Shown here one piece after another: positions 1 to 8,342 of a stretch of DNA of 64,000 nucleotides (the first letter of the stretch is position 1; the number at the start of each line of letters is the position of its first letter). The DNA lies in the NCBI RefSeq assembly GCF_017255015.1, contig NZ_JAFKCS010000002.1, positions 374,553 through 438,552 of the forward strand, in the 5' to 3' direction. The stretch comes from Bowmanella yangjiangensis. GTDB taxonomy: Bacteria > Pseudomonadota > Gammaproteobacteria > Enterobacterales > Alteromonadaceae. The translations under genes were made by a program, and so were the position numbers. The notes beneath the pieces are model-generated. The model was not told the DNA's origin. It saw only the letters and a program-made list of their open reading frames with translations, and made no database searches.

Positions 1-637
1 GACCAAGGCTGACGGTGATGCCCGTGGTGGTGCGGCGCTGTCAGTTCGCCATATCACAGGTAAGCCAATTAAATTCCTGGGGATGGGTGAAAAATCCGAT
101 GCATTGGAGCCTTTCCACCCAGACCGTGTGGCTTCACGCATTCTGGGCATGGGTGACGTACTGAGCCTTATCGAAGAAGTTGAACGTAAGGTTGATAAAG
201 ACAAAGCCCAGAAGATGGCCAAGAAGATCCAAAAGGGCAAAGGCTTTGACCTGCAGGACTTCAAAGAGCAGTTGGAACAGATGCGCAATATGGGCGGCAT
301 GATGTCTATGCTGGATAAGTTGCCGGGGATGGGCAACATGACCGAGCAGATCAAGGAAAAAGCCAACGAGAAGAACTTTAATCAACTGGAAGCCATCATC
401 AATTCCATGACGCCAGGCGAGCGGGCTAACCCGGATATTATTAAAGGTTCCCGTAAGCGTCGAATCGCAGCGGGTTCAGGTACGCAGATTCAGGATGTCA
501 ATCGCCTGCTCAAGCAATTTACCCAGATGCAGAAGATGATGAAGAAGATGTCCGGCGGCGGTATGCAAAAAATGATGCAACGTATGAAAGGCATGATGCC
601 GCCTGGTGGCCCCGGCGGTATGTTCCCCCGCCGCTAA
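1..637 (+). CDS. ffh: Signal recognition particle protein Ffh, C-terminal part
   Basis: Partial gene: the reading frame is open from base 2, and the start lies left of the window. Ffh is the GTPase of the signal recognition particle; it binds 4.5S RNA and signal peptides of nascent inner-membrane proteins and delivers ribosomes to FtsY. The visible 211 residues begin at the G4 motif (TKADGD) and continue with the conserved GGAALS and KPIKFLGMGE segments of the G domain. Then comes the methionine-rich M domain, with many Met pairs in the last 60 residues and the RNA-binding signature GSGTQIQDVNRLL. The protein ends in the usual Gly/Pro/Met-rich tail. It stands ahead of rpsP as in many gammaproteobacteria, but 323 bp containing a tandem repeat and a promoter separate them. 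Identification is secure. Confidence 0.97.
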   Translation, partial: TKADGDARGGAALSVRHITGKPIKFLGMGEKSDALEPFHPDRVASRILGMGDVLSLIEEVERKVDKDKAQKMAKKIQKGKGFDLQDFKEQLEQMRNMGGMMSMLDKLPGMGNMTEQIKEKANEKNFNQLEAIINSMTPGERANPDIIKGSRKRRIAAGSGTQIQDVNRLLKQFTQMQKMMKKMSGGGMQKMMQRMKGMMPPGGPGGMFPRR

Positions 638-707
638 CAAGAATGGCCAGTTAATAATGCGCAGAAGGCAGTCTCTGTTTGGCACAACGTAAGAGTGCGT
701 CAAACTA

Positions 708-833
708 AACTGCCAACTGCCAACTGCCAACTGCCAACTGCCAACTGCCAACTGCCAACTGCCAACTGCCAACTGCCAACTGCCAACTGCCAACTGCCAA
801 CTGCCAACTGCCAACTGCCAACTGCCAACTGCC
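708..833. repeat. Perfect heptamer tandem array, AACTGCC x 18
   Basis: Eighteen uninterrupted, identical copies of AACTGCC cover 126 bp with no mismatch. Because seven is not a multiple of three, every frame reads the same seven-residue cycle, and neither strand contains a stop, so spurious ORFs appear across it. The array ends 15 bp before the -35 element of the rpsP promoter. It therefore occupies the space where UP elements or activator sites would sit. The perfect identity suggests recent slippage expansion and probably variable copy number between strains. Confidence 0.97.
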
Positions 834-848
834 ACGCCTTATTTCTCC

Positions 849-876
849 TTGCATTTATAAGCAAAATCCGTACAAT
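849..876 (+). promoter_or_regulatory. Predicted sigma70 promoter of the rpsP-rimM-trmD-rplS operon
   Basis: TTGCAT (849-854) and TACAAT (871-876) are separated by 16 bp and match the -35 and -10 consensus at 4/6 and 5/6 positions. The bases right after the -10 are GC-rich (ACCGCGG), the discriminator type typical of growth-rate and ppGpp controlled ribosomal promoters. The start site would be near 883, giving a leader of about 78 nt before rpsP. Confidence 0.6.
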
Positions 877-960
877 ACCGCGGCCCTTCAACCTGGCATT
901 TATGTCAGAGATGAAAGGTAAGTAAGGTAATGTCAACGCTTAACGAGTTTAGAGGCAACT

Positions 961-1212
961 ATGGTTACTATTCGTTTACAGCGTGGTGGCGCTAAAAAAG
1001 CTCCATTTTATCAGGTCGTGGTGGCTGACAGCCGCCGTGCGCGCGATGGTCGTTTCATCGAAAACATCGGCTTTTTCAACCCGACTGCTCAAGGTCAGGA
1101 AGAAAAACTGCGTATCGATCTGAACCGTGTTGAGCATTGGGTTGGTGTAGGTGCAAGCCTGTCTGACCGCGTTGCTCGCTTGGTTAAAGATGCAAAAAAA
1201 GCAGCGGCTTAA
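961..1212 (+). CDS. rpsP: 30S ribosomal protein S16
   Basis: S16 is a primary assembly protein of the 30S subunit body. The 83-residue product has the normal length and the family N-terminus [20 protein letters not shown], followed by [19 protein letters not shown] and the conserved hydrophobic core to a lysine/alanine tail. A GAGG motif lies a few bases before the ATG. It is the first gene of the classical rpsP-rimM-trmD-rplS operon; rimM follows after 22 bp. Transcription probably starts at the promoter just downstream of the heptamer array. Confidence 0.98.
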   Translation: MVTIRLQRGGAKKAPFYQVVVADSRRARDGRFIENIGFFNPTAQGQEEKLRIDLNRVEHWVGVGASLSDRVARLVKDAKKAAA

Positions 1213-1234
1213 GCCAGACTGCTGAGGTATAGGA

Positions 1235-1765
1235 ATGAGTGACGCGTCTGAAACTCTGGTGGTAGGCAAAATCGGTGCACCTTATGGTGTGAAAGGTTGG
1301 GTCAAGATCACCTCTTATACCGAGCAACCTGAAGGGATTTTTGATTATGCGCCCTGGCTTTTAAAGTCAGAAAGCGGATTGAAAGAACTCAAGGTTGACC
1401 AATGGCGTGAACATAACAAAGGTTTAATTGCCAAGTTGGCCGGTGTTGATGACCGTGATGCAGTCGATAGACTGAAAAATCTGGAAATCGTAATTTCGGC
1501 TGAATTGCTTCCTGAACTGGAAGACGGTGATTTTTACTGGCGTGATCTGGTGGGCATGCAGGTCGTGACCGAAAAAGGTTACAACCTGGGTACCGTCAGA
1601 GAATTGTTCGAAACCGGCTCTAACGACGTGCTCGTGGTTAAAGCCAATATCAATGACGCCTTTGGACAAAAAGAACGCATGATCCCTTATCTTATCGACC
1701 AAGTCGTTAAGAAGGTGGATCCCGCGGTGAAAACCATCACGGTGGATTGGGAACCAGATTTCTGA
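1235..1765 (+). CDS. rimM: Ribosome maturation factor RimM
   Basis: RimM binds S19 and the 30S head during late maturation of the small subunit and is needed for efficient 16S rRNA processing. The 176-residue product shows the N-terminal beta-barrel with [17 protein letters not shown] at residues 9-25 and a C-terminal PRC-barrel with the aromatic [10 protein letters not shown] segment and [17 protein letters not shown]. The ending VDWEPDF is typical. The stop codon overlaps the trmD start in a TGATG arrangement, indicating translational coupling. Position in the rpsP operon agrees with the assignment. Confidence 0.97.
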   Translation: MSDASETLVVGKIGAPYGVKGWVKITSYTEQPEGIFDYAPWLLKSESGLKELKVDQWREHNKGLIAKLAGVDDRDAVDRLKNLEIVISAELLPELEDGDFYWRDLVGMQVVTEKGYNLGTVRELFETGSNDVLVVKANINDAFGQKERMIPYLIDQVVKKVDPAVKTITVDWEPDF

Positions 1766-2541
1766 TGACCCGCAAGTTTTGTGTGGTCAGCCTGTTCCCT
1801 GACATGTTCGACAATTTCACCCAGCAGGGTGTGTTTGGTCGAGCGGTCAAATCCGGCTTGCTGCAGGTAGAGTGTTTCAATCCGAGAGACTTTACTTTTG
1901 ATAAGCATCGTACTGTGGACGACCGGCCTTATGGCGGGGGGCCCGGTATGCTGATGATGGTGCAGCCGCTGACAGACGCTATCCATGCAGCCAAACAGGC
2001 GGCAGGGGATAAACCCAAGGTGATTTATTTATCGCCCCAAGGTAGAAAGCTGGACCAGCAAGGAGTCAGACGGCTTTCCAAAACGGAAAACCTGATTCTG
2101 GTCGCTGGCCGCTACGAAGGCATCGACGAGCGAGTTATAGAAGCCGAAATTGACGAAGAATGGTCAATCGGTGACTACGTACTCAGTGGCGGGGAACTCC
2201 CGGCCATGGTGTTGATGGATGCGATAGCGCGATTTGTTCCCGGTGTGCTGGGACATGAGCAATCCGCTGAGCAGGACTCTTTTAATGATGGCCTGTTGGA
2301 TTGCCCGCACTATACCCGTCCGGAAAACCTCGACGGTCGCCTGGTGCCAGAGATTTTATTGTCTGGCAACCACGAAAAAATCAGGCAGTGGCGGTTAAAA
2401 CAGTCGCTGGGGAGAACCTGGCAACGACGCCCTGAATTGTTAAACGACCTGGCTCTGACTGAGGAGCAAAAGCGTCTATTGAGGCAGTTTCAAGATGAAA
2501 TTGCCCAGCAGCAAGCGCCTTTGCAGCATGACGACAGTTAA
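1765..2541 (+). CDS. trmD: tRNA (guanine(37)-N1)-methyltransferase TrmD
   Basis: TrmD methylates G37 next to the anticodon using S-adenosylmethionine, preventing +1 frameshifting. The ATG at 1765, overlapping the rimM stop, is chosen because it gives the family N-terminus [15 protein letters not shown]; an in-frame TTG at 1747 would add six residues inside rimM. The product is 258 residues. The trefoil-knot SPOUT motifs are visible: [33 protein letters not shown] and [11 protein letters not shown], the last forming the SAM-binding knot. rplS follows after about 20 bp. Confidence 0.97.
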   Translation: MTRKFCVVSLFPDMFDNFTQQGVFGRAVKSGLLQVECFNPRDFTFDKHRTVDDRPYGGGPGMLMMVQPLTDAIHAAKQAAGDKPKVIYLSPQGRKLDQQGVRRLSKTENLILVAGRYEGIDERVIEAEIDEEWSIGDYVLSGGELPAMVLMDAIARFVPGVLGHEQSAEQDSFNDGLLDCPHYTRPENLDGRLVPEILLSGNHEKIRQWRLKQSLGRTWQRRPELLNDLALTEEQKRLLRQFQDEIAQQQAPLQHDDS

Positions 2542-2560
2542 TCCAGGATGAGAGGTTATG

Positions 2561-2920
2561 ATGAGCAAAGTCAATCAAGATATCATCAAGCGTATTGAAG
2601 AAGAACAGTTGAAAAAAGACGTTCCTGCTTTCGGCCCAGGTGACACTGTAGTCGTTCAGGTACGCGTTAAGGAAGGCGACAAAGAGCGTCTTCAGGCTTA
2701 CGAAGGTGTAGTTATCGCCAAGCGTAACCGTGGTCTGCACTCTGCATTTACCGTACGTAAGATCTCCAGCGGTGAAGGCGTTGAGCGTGTATTCCAGACT
2801 CACAGCCCGGCTGTAGCTTCTATCGAAGTTAAGCGCCGCGGTGCGGTACGTCGCGCCAAGCTGTACTATCTGCGCGAGCGTAGCGGCAAGTCTGCACGTA
2901 TCAAAGAAAAGCTTAATTAA
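2561..2920 (+). CDS. rplS: 50S ribosomal protein L19
   Basis: L19 sits at the subunit interface of the 50S particle. The protein carries [44 protein letters not shown] and the terminal [19 protein letters not shown], all diagnostic. Two adjacent ATG codons (2558 and 2561) are possible starts. The second is preferred because AGAGG at 2551-2555 then has a 5-nt spacing and the protein begins MSK like its relatives. It is the last gene of the operon and is followed by a clear terminator. Confidence 0.97.
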   Translation: MSKVNQDIIKRIEEEQLKKDVPAFGPGDTVVVQVRVKEGDKERLQAYEGVVIAKRNRGLHSAFTVRKISSGEGVERVFQTHSPAVASIEVKRRGAVRRAKLYYLRERSGKSARIKEKLN

Positions 2921-2949
2921 GATTAATCTTCCGTTGACATACCTTACTG

Positions 2950-2977
2950 AAAAAGCCCGGCACTCGCCGGGCTTTTT
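2950..2977 (+). terminator. Rho-independent terminator after rplS
   Basis: AAAAAGCCCGG, a six-base loop (CACTCG) and CCGGGCTTTTT form a GC-rich stem flanked by A and T runs. This should end the rpsP operon transcript about 30 bp after the rplS stop. The symmetric A/T flanks would let it work on either strand. Confidence 0.9.
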
Positions 2978-3028
2978 ACTTTTTAACAGACCAATTGAGT
3001 TTTCATCAAAATTAACTTCTGAATGTGT

Positions 3029-3056
3029 TTGACATGCAACCAATTGGTTGCATAAG
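3029..3056 (+). promoter_or_regulatory. Promoter with embedded 20-bp perfect palindrome (ArsR operator)
   Basis: TTGACA (3029-3034) is a consensus -35, and CATAAG (3051-3056) is the best -10 at 16 bp spacing. The spacer is filled by the perfect palindrome ATGCAACCAATTGGTTGCAT at 3034-3053. A dimeric repressor bound there would block RNA polymerase, so autorepression by the ArsR protein that follows is the natural reading. The expected start site lies within a few bases of the ATG at 3065, so the mRNA may be leaderless or nearly so. Confidence 0.65.
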
Positions 3057-3064
3057 GTTGTGCT

Positions 3065-3379
3065 ATGGATATTTTTACTGCCCTTTCCGATCCCGTACGT
3101 CGCCAACTGATTGAAGCGTTGTGGCAGCGTGGCCCCTTGTCTATCAAGCAACTAGGCGAAGGCTTACAAATCAGCCGTCAAGCGGTGACTAAACATCTGG
3201 ACATGCTGATTAAGGCCAAGCTGGTGAGTGCCCGGTATGCAGGTAAAGAACGTATCCATGAACTTAACCCCAGGCCCTTGGAAAAAGTGGCGCTGTGGTT
3301 ACAACCTTTTGCAAAACAGTGGGATGACAGACTGTCCCGCCTCAACGTCTATTTGGGAGAACAGCATGAGCAAGATTGA
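3065..3379 (+). CDS. ArsR-family winged-helix repressor
   Basis: The protein has 104 residues, the usual size for a metal-independent ArsR regulator. The winged helix runs through ALSDPVRRQLIEALW, SIKQLGEGLQISRQAVTKHL (recognition helix) and LVSARYAGKERIHELNP (wing). No cysteine metal site is present, which places it with the ArsR members that pair with SRPBCC/AHSA1 proteins rather than with metal sensors. The next gene overlaps it by 14 bp and is exactly such a partner. The palindrome in its promoter suggests it represses its own two-gene operon. The ligand cannot be told from sequence. Confidence 0.9.
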   Translation: MDIFTALSDPVRRQLIEALWQRGPLSIKQLGEGLQISRQAVTKHLDMLIKAKLVSARYAGKERIHELNPRPLEKVALWLQPFAKQWDDRLSRLNVYLGEQHEQD

Positions 3380-3788
3380 CAGTATTAACCGGGCGCTGAA
3401 ATTTAAAGCGCCTATTGAGAGAGTCTGGGCGGCGATCAGTGATCCAACACAAGTATCCTGCTGGTTCGGTTCAAAAGCCGAATATCAACTAGAAGCAGGT
3501 TGTGAAGGTTGGTTTGAGTGGCCGCCAGAGATCTGTGCAGGCCGTTATGCCATGCGTATTGAGCAGGTTGATGCCCCGCATTATTTGGCCTGGCGCTGGA
3601 TGGCTGACCCGGACCTACCCTTTAATGAAGCAATATCTACGCTGGTTGAATGGTGGCTCGAGGAAGCAGAGCAGGGAACACAGCTAAAGCTTAAAGAATC
3701 CGGTTTCTTATCCCACAAACAACAGCAAATGAATGTGCAAGGATGGCAGCAGGAACTTGATGAACTGGAAAGTTTTCTGCTCAACTGA
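3366..3788 (+). CDS. SRPBCC (AHSA1-like) domain protein
   Basis: This 140-residue protein begins at the ATG at 3366, inside the end of the arsR gene, so the two are translationally coupled. Features of the START/Bet v1-like (AHSA1) fold are FKAPIERVWAAISDP near the N-terminus, the WFGSKAEYQLEAGCEGWFEW strand region, then IEQVDAPHYLAWRW and a C-terminal amphipathic helix ending in LDELESFLL. Family members bind small hydrophobic ligands in a deep cavity; none has a firm universal reaction. Pairing with an ArsR repressor is a recurring bacterial arrangement, suggesting a ligand-responsive detoxification or sensing unit. The substrate is unknown. Confidence 0.88.
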   Translation: MSKIDSINRALKFKAPIERVWAAISDPTQVSCWFGSKAEYQLEAGCEGWFEWPPEICAGRYAMRIEQVDAPHYLAWRWMADPDLPFNEAISTLVEWWLEEAEQGTQLKLKESGFLSHKQQQMNVQGWQQELDELESFLLN

Positions 3789-3860
3789 ATCTGCTATTCT
3801 CCATTGCTTACCGAGAGAAACACAAAGCCTATTTGGTGCGTCCTCGCGGGAGTCCTAAAA

Positions 3861-3905
3861 CGCAAGGAAAATTCCAGAAGTTGCCTGAGTGGAATTTTCT
3901 CTGCG
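3861..3905. terminator. Long imperfect hairpin between convergent genes
   Basis: The arms 3861-3876 and 3890-3905 (about 16 bp, two mismatches) can form a hairpin with a 13-nt loop; the core is GAAAATTCCA against TGGAATTTTC. It lies between the plus-strand SRPBCC gene and the minus-strand gene ending at 3965, so a bidirectional terminator is plausible. There is no T-run outside the stem, which lowers confidence. Confidence 0.45.
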
Positions 3906-3964
3906 TCCTTACCTCTTATTGCGGTGAAATACTTCAGAGGCTAACGGTTTGAAAAATCCAACTG

Positions 3965-4585
3965 CTAGTCCTGGTATCCCCAAGGGGCTTCCGGAACAGG
4001 AACTTCCTGAGTTAAGTCAAAGTCGACGCGGAATTCACGACCTTCCCGCACTAAGCGGTAGGTGAAAAATTCGGGGTAAATATACATCTGCCAGGTATTG
4101 CCAATGGACTGTGGTATGCCCTGACTAACGAACAATTCCTTGGAATATTGATCGGCAGGGAAAGACTGTACCTGTGGCCAGCCTGCATCGACTGTGTGTC
4201 CACCATACATGGTGGATTCATCATAAGTGCCGTCTTTATGGCGATGGTCGTGCTTGAGCGACAGCCCTGCGCCGGTTTTGGTGATTATCCAGGTGCGAGA
4301 AGCATCTTCACCAACGTGAAAAGGGATCTGCAATTCAGTATCACTGCACTTGCGCACATGCATAGTCAGGGCCTTTCCTGCCATGCTGCCCGGCCCTTGG
4401 TTGTCCACCGCAATTTTGCCGGCAAAAGCTTTGCCGCACAGCGCTTTCAGATGACTAAAAAATGCATCCTGACTGGTAATGGAAACCTTGGGAGCCTCTA
4501 CTATTACCTGGCTGGCAGCGACGAATGGACTCAGCATGCTTAAAAACAGCGTGGAAGGGGCGAATAACCGCATATTATTTTCCAT
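3965..4585 (-). CDS. Secreted protein of unknown function
   Basis: I do not recognise this family. The start at 4585 gives MENNMRLFAPS, with AGGA ten bases upstream; an internal ATG at 4573 is also possible. A short signal peptide (RLFAPSTLFLSMLSPFVAAS) precedes a mature protein of about 180 residues with two cysteines that could form a disulfide (in LCGKAF and RKCSD). The mature part contains DHRHKDGTYDESTMYGGHT, WQMYIYPEFFTYRLVREGREFRVDFDL and ends with APWGYQD. It is probably periplasmic. It stands alone between a hairpin and a YaiI-type gene on the same strand 73 bp away. Confidence 0.75.
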   Translation of the reverse strand: MENNMRLFAPSTLFLSMLSPFVAASQVIVEAPKVSITSQDAFFSHLKALCGKAFAGKIAVDNQGPGSMAGKALTMHVRKCSDTELQIPFHVGEDASRTWIITKTGAGLSLKHDHRHKDGTYDESTMYGGHTVDAGWPQVQSFPADQYSKELFVSQGIPQSIGNTWQMYIYPEFFTYRLVREGREFRVDFDLTQEVPVPEAPWGYQD

Positions 4586-4658
4586 ATGGTTAGCTTTCCT
4601 GGCGATGACTATAGGCAAGCGCCGTGTGCTTTACAACAACGCGCCTGGCCTCAACGGT

Positions 4659-5123
4659 TCACTGGGGGCGTTTTTGCGATACCTGTCTGGCCAGATAGCT
4701 GTCTAACCCGTTAGCGAAGGCTTGTTTTTCCCTGGCACCTAAAGGGGGGGGGCCACCAGTTTGGACGCCACTACTGCGCATGGTGTCCATAAAATCCCGT
4801 ATATTCAGACGTTGGCGTATGGTATCCCGGCTGTATACCTCACCACGGGGATTGATGGCCTCCGCACCTTTGGCCATGACTTCGGCGGCCAGTGGTATAT
4901 CGCCGGTTATGACTAAATCACCGGCTTCAACCCGCTGGACAATCTCGTTATCTGCCACATCAAAGCCGCTGGCCACTTGAATGGCACGAATGACCTTAGA
5001 AGGTGGCGTACGGATGGGCTGATTGGCGACCAACCAGGTTGGCGTTGCGGTGCGCTCAGCAGCACGAAAGATTATTTCCTTGATCACCACCGGGCAGGCG
5101 TCGGCATCAACCCAAATCGTCAT
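4659..5123 (-). CDS. YaiI/YqxD family protein (DUF188)
   Basis: The 154-residue product starts [23 protein letters not shown], the hallmark acidic N-terminus of the YaiI/YqxD family, and has [14 protein letters not shown] and [13 protein letters not shown] downstream. The family shares a PIN/NYN-like fold with clustered Asp residues that suggest metal-dependent nuclease chemistry, but no function is firmly established. ATG at 5123 is chosen over an in-frame TTG six bases upstream because GAGGAAA stands seven bases before it. It follows the diguanylate cyclase gene by 2 bp and is very probably cotranscribed with it. Confidence 0.9.
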   Translation of the reverse strand: MTIWVDADACPVVIKEIIFRAAERTATPTWLVANQPIRTPPSKVIRAIQVASGFDVADNEIVQRVEAGDLVITGDIPLAAEVMAKGAEAINPRGEVYSRDTIRQRLNIRDFMDTMRSSGVQTGGPPPLGAREKQAFANGLDSYLARQVSQKRPQ

Positions 5124-5125
5124 GG

Positions 5126-6565
5126 TCAACTTTCCTCACTAATACAAATGCGATTACGGCCCAGGGCTTTGGCGTTGTACAGCGCTTTGTCTGCGCGATC
5201 GAAACACTGCTGCATGGGCTCCATGGCCTTCAAGTCGGCAATCCCGTAGCTGCAGCTAATAGCTAAGTCCAGACTGAATCGGGTCTCTTCCAAGGTGTCG
5301 GTTATACGCCTGGCGAGTGCGACAGCATCCTGAAGGGCGGCATTGTGACAGAGGATGATAAATTCTTCACCACCCCAGCGAGCCACCAGATCATTTTCCC
5401 GTACACAGCGGCGCAATACGTCAGCCAGTTCCTGCAAGATACTGTCACCAATATGGTGGCCGTAGGTATCGTTGACGTTTTTGAAGTGGTCGATATCCAG
5501 CAGGATCAAACTACGACTTAATTGTTCGGGGTTACGATTGTCCTGTAATACGCGGTGATCAAAATAATGGCGATTGTGCAGTTTGGTAAGCGGATCGTGG
5601 CTAGACAGGTAGGTCAGTTCAGCATTTTTTTCTTCAAGTTCATGACGCAGTGTCTCTAGTTGCTGATTCTGTTCGGCCAACTTGAGACTGTACCGGCGGA
5701 TCCATAAGTTCCACAGGGTAAGTATTAGAATCGCCGTTAGGGTGACAAGACCAATTTGCCATGCCAGACGACGGTTGCTGTTTTCAACTATACGCAGGTT
5801 GTTCCAATGGTTTTGAATCTGCAGGTGTTGCTCTTCGCTGATAGCCAAAAGTGCCTGGTTGACCGCAGGAAGTAAATTTGCAACATCATGGGTAAGACCA
5901 ATACGCAGTTCATCTTGCGGGCCTCCCCAGCCAGATATTTTCAGGTCATGCAGTGAATCTTGCTGAATATAGGCATTGATAGAGTAGAGCGAGCCAACAA
6001 ATAAATCAGCTCTGCCATCCGCTACTGCCTGCAAACCGTCGCGTTCTGTACTGACCGCCAGAGTTTTTATTTGGGGATAATGATTGCGCAAATACTCATG
6101 CAGTCGGTAACCCGCGGCGACAGCCATCACTCTGGGACCGACATGTTCAAAGTTCTGCAGAAAAGGCTGATCTTTTCTGGCCACCATGACATTGGGGGCA
6201 TAGAAATATACTTGGCTGAAAGTCAGATACTGATTACGTTCTTCGGTACGATTCAGCATAGGCGACAGTTGACAGTCACCCCGTTCCAGTTTTTTCAGCG
6301 TTTCACGCCAACTGGATGTGGGTTCAAGCTCCAGCGCTATTCCCAACTGCTGTGCAATCAGTGCCAGATACTCCGATGACATCCCCACATGCTGGCCATT
6401 TTCTATGGCTTCATAGGGCATCCATTTGGGATCAACGCAATACCTGAGTTTCTTGGGGAGTTCTTCTGCGTCTGGTTTTGCCTGTACTTTAACGACGGCA
6501 GTAGGGCAAACAAACAGAATCGCAAAAACGACGCTGATAATCTTAATTGGGTCAGCTCCAGTCAA
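5126..6565 (-). CDS. Diguanylate cyclase with periplasmic substrate-binding (SBP_bac_3) sensor
   Basis: The 479-residue protein has an N-terminal hydrophobic signal or anchor (residues 8-26) and a periplasmic amino-acid-binding-type domain (about 38-260: [35 protein letters not shown]). A transmembrane helix follows (about 268-290), then a short coiled linker and a GGDEF domain. The active site GGEEF is at 398-402, and the inhibitory I-site REND (RxxD) sits five residues before it, so product-inhibited c-di-GMP synthesis is expected. The start is a TTG with a weak ribosome site; no ATG exists before residue 49. The protein probably converts a periplasmic solute signal into c-di-GMP. The ligand is unknown. 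Confidence 0.92.
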   Translation of the reverse strand: MTGADPIKIISVVFAILFVCPTAVVKVQAKPDAEELPKKLRYCVDPKWMPYEAIENGQHVGMSSEYLALIAQQLGIALELEPTSSWRETLKKLERGDCQLSPMLNRTEERNQYLTFSQVYFYAPNVMVARKDQPFLQNFEHVGPRVMAVAAGYRLHEYLRNHYPQIKTLAVSTERDGLQAVADGRADLFVGSLYSINAYIQQDSLHDLKISGWGGPQDELRIGLTHDVANLLPAVNQALLAISEEQHLQIQNHWNNLRIVENSNRRLAWQIGLVTLTAILILTLWNLWIRRYSLKLAEQNQQLETLRHELEEKNAELTYLSSHDPLTKLHNRHYFDHRVLQDNRNPEQLSRSLILLDIDHFKNVNDTYGHHIGDSILQELADVLRRCVRENDLVARWGGEEFIILCHNAALQDAVALARRITDTLEETRFSLDLAISCSYGIADLKAMEPMQQCFDRADKALYNAKALGRNRICISEES

Positions 6566-6782
6566 TCTTGGACTCTATATTGTTGTTTTTTTCAGTGTAA
6601 GGGCTTACAGCTTTGTTTGCCAACGTGATGTCATAAGGTTTTTACACCTACCTGGGTAAAAATACCGCGAATACCCCCGATTCTGCCTTGTCTGATTTGC
6701 CTGAACGACCTACTGTGGCAAACTTCGCCTGATAATTTGGAATACGGACTCGTACCCATAACAACAATAACGGAGTGACTTA

Positions 6783-8318
6783 ATGACAGCTCAAGCGAAT
6801 TGGACCAGCCGGGCGCTGGATAAGATAGAGAAAGTTGGTAATAAGCTGCCAGACCCCGCAGTAATATTTTTACTCAGCCTGGTTATTGTCTGGGTGTTAT
6901 CAGCCTTACTGTCTAACATGAGTTTCGATGCACTGGATCCGCGTACCGGTAAAAACATCGAAGTACAAAATCTGCTAACCGGCGCCAGCCTGGCTGACTT
7001 TATGTCGCGTATGGTAACTATCTTTACCAGCTTCGCTCCTTTGGGGGTAGTACTGGTATCTATGTTGGGGATTGGGGTCGCCGAGCATTCAGGCTTTATC
7101 AACGCCGGTTTGAAGCGGATGTTAGATTCCACGCCGAAATTCCTGCTTACCCCTTCTATTATCCTGGTTGCGATTGTTAGTCATACCGCTACTGATGCCG
7201 GCTATGTGCTGGTTATTCCATTGGCAGGTGTAATTTTCTATGCCATGGGCCGTCATCCTTTAGCGGGTATTGCCGCCGCCTTCGCTGGTGTCAGTGGTGG
7301 TTTTGCAGCTAATTTTGTGCCATCAGCTATTGATCCTTTGTTGCAAAGCTTCACCCAAAGTGCTGCCCATATTATTGATCCTAGTCTGCAAGTTAACCCC
7401 CTGAATAACTGGTTTTTTACCAGTGCCTCCAGTTTGCTGATTATTTGCATTGGCTGGTATTTGACCGACAGAGTGATTGAACCTCGCCTGCAAGCCACGC
7501 CGGTGGACGGCGATCCTAAGGAAATTCCAAAGTTTGATGAGCTGAGTGATAAAGATCGTAAAGCGTTGCGCGCGGCAACCCTGGTGATGCTCGCCGGTAT
7601 TGGTCTACTTGTGGCGGTATTGTGGCCGGTTGACTCGCCACTGCGTGCGCCTGACGGCGACTTGGCGTCCTTCTCAGCACCTGTGATGCGCAGTATCGTA
7701 CCGCTGATCTTCTTACTGTTTATTATTCCTGGTGTGGTGTATGGCCTGATGGCAGGTACCTTTAAATCCAGCCGTGACATTATTGGCGCCATGAGTAAGT
7801 CCATGGGCAGCATGAGCTATTACATTGTGATGGCGTTCTTCTGTGCCTTGTTTATTGATGCTTTCGGTAAATCAAACCTTGGCGCCCTGCTTGCAATTGA
7901 AGGGGCACAAGTTCTGCAAGCCTTGCAGTTACCGTCCATGGTAACCATTGTAGGTCTTATCTTCCTGACTGCGTTTGTTAACTTATTTGTCGGTTCATCG
8001 TCGGCCAAATGGGCATTACTTGGTCCCATTTTTGTGCCGATGTTGATGCAGTTGGGTATTTCACCGGATCTGACCCAGGCGGCTTACCGGGTGGGGGACT
8101 CGTCCTCCAACATTATCACGCCGCTAATGCCTTACTTCCCGCTGGTAGTGGTTTATTGCCAACGCTATGTAAAAGATACAGGTATAGGAACGGTGCTGTC
8201 GCTGATGTTGCCATTCTCTATCTGTATTATGTTGCTGTGGACGGCTTTCCTGCTGATTTATTGGGGACTAGGACTGCCGTTGGGCCTGCAATCCAGCTAT
8301 GTCTACCCAGCACTATAA
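6783..8318 (+). CDS. AbgT-family transporter
   Basis: This 511-residue polytopic membrane protein has a cytosolic N-terminus followed by about a dozen hydrophobic segments. Family signatures include GNKLPDPAVIFL near the N-terminus, IVSHTATDAGYVLVIPLAG, GGFAANFVPSAIDPLLQ and the C-terminal VGDSSSNIITPLMPYFPLV hairpin. AbgT proteins import p-aminobenzoyl-glutamate, and some export sulfonamides using the proton gradient. No abgA/abgB hydrolase genes are adjacent, so the substrate is uncertain. GGAG lies eight bases before the ATG. Two small inverted repeats lie upstream (6596-6609 and near 6638-6661). A DnaJ-related gene follows after 24 bp. Confidence 0.93.
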   Translation: MTAQANWTSRALDKIEKVGNKLPDPAVIFLLSLVIVWVLSALLSNMSFDALDPRTGKNIEVQNLLTGASLADFMSRMVTIFTSFAPLGVVLVSMLGIGVAEHSGFINAGLKRMLDSTPKFLLTPSIILVAIVSHTATDAGYVLVIPLAGVIFYAMGRHPLAGIAAAFAGVSGGFAANFVPSAIDPLLQSFTQSAAHIIDPSLQVNPLNNWFFTSASSLLIICIGWYLTDRVIEPRLQATPVDGDPKEIPKFDELSDKDRKALRAATLVMLAGIGLLVAVLWPVDSPLRAPDGDLASFSAPVMRSIVPLIFLLFIIPGVVYGLMAGTFKSSRDIIGAMSKSMGSMSYYIVMAFFCALFIDAFGKSNLGALLAIEGAQVLQALQLPSMVTIVGLIFLTAFVNLFVGSSSAKWALLGPIFVPMLMQLGISPDLTQAAYRVGDSSSNIITPLMPYFPLVVVYCQRYVKDTGIGTVLSLMLPFSICIMLLWTAFLLIYWGLGLPLGLQSSYVYPAL

Positions 8319-8342
8319 GCATTTGACCAGGCGGTACCTGGT

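Larger units (their letters stand above)
638..960. other. ffh-rpsP intergenic region
   Basis: This gene-free 323 bp stretch holds, in order, about 70 bp of unremarkable sequence after the ffh stop, an 18-copy heptamer array (708-833), a good sigma70-type promoter (849-876), a GC-rich discriminator and the rpsP leader. The leader carries a Shine-Dalgarno-like GAGG just before the rpsP ATG. Open frames crossing the array in several frames are by-products of a stop-free 7-bp repeat and are not called as genes. Confidence 0.8.

Noticed and set aside
708-833. A CRISPR array at the heptamer repeats (also 59003-59061)
   Set aside because: The units are contiguous and 7 bp long with no spacers, and no cas genes are present.
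476-936. Several open frames with a repeating QLAVGSW or LPTANCQ peptide
   Set aside because: They are produced by the AACTGCC array, which has no stop codon on either strand and reads a seven-residue cycle in every frame. No ribosome site or non-repeat domain exists.
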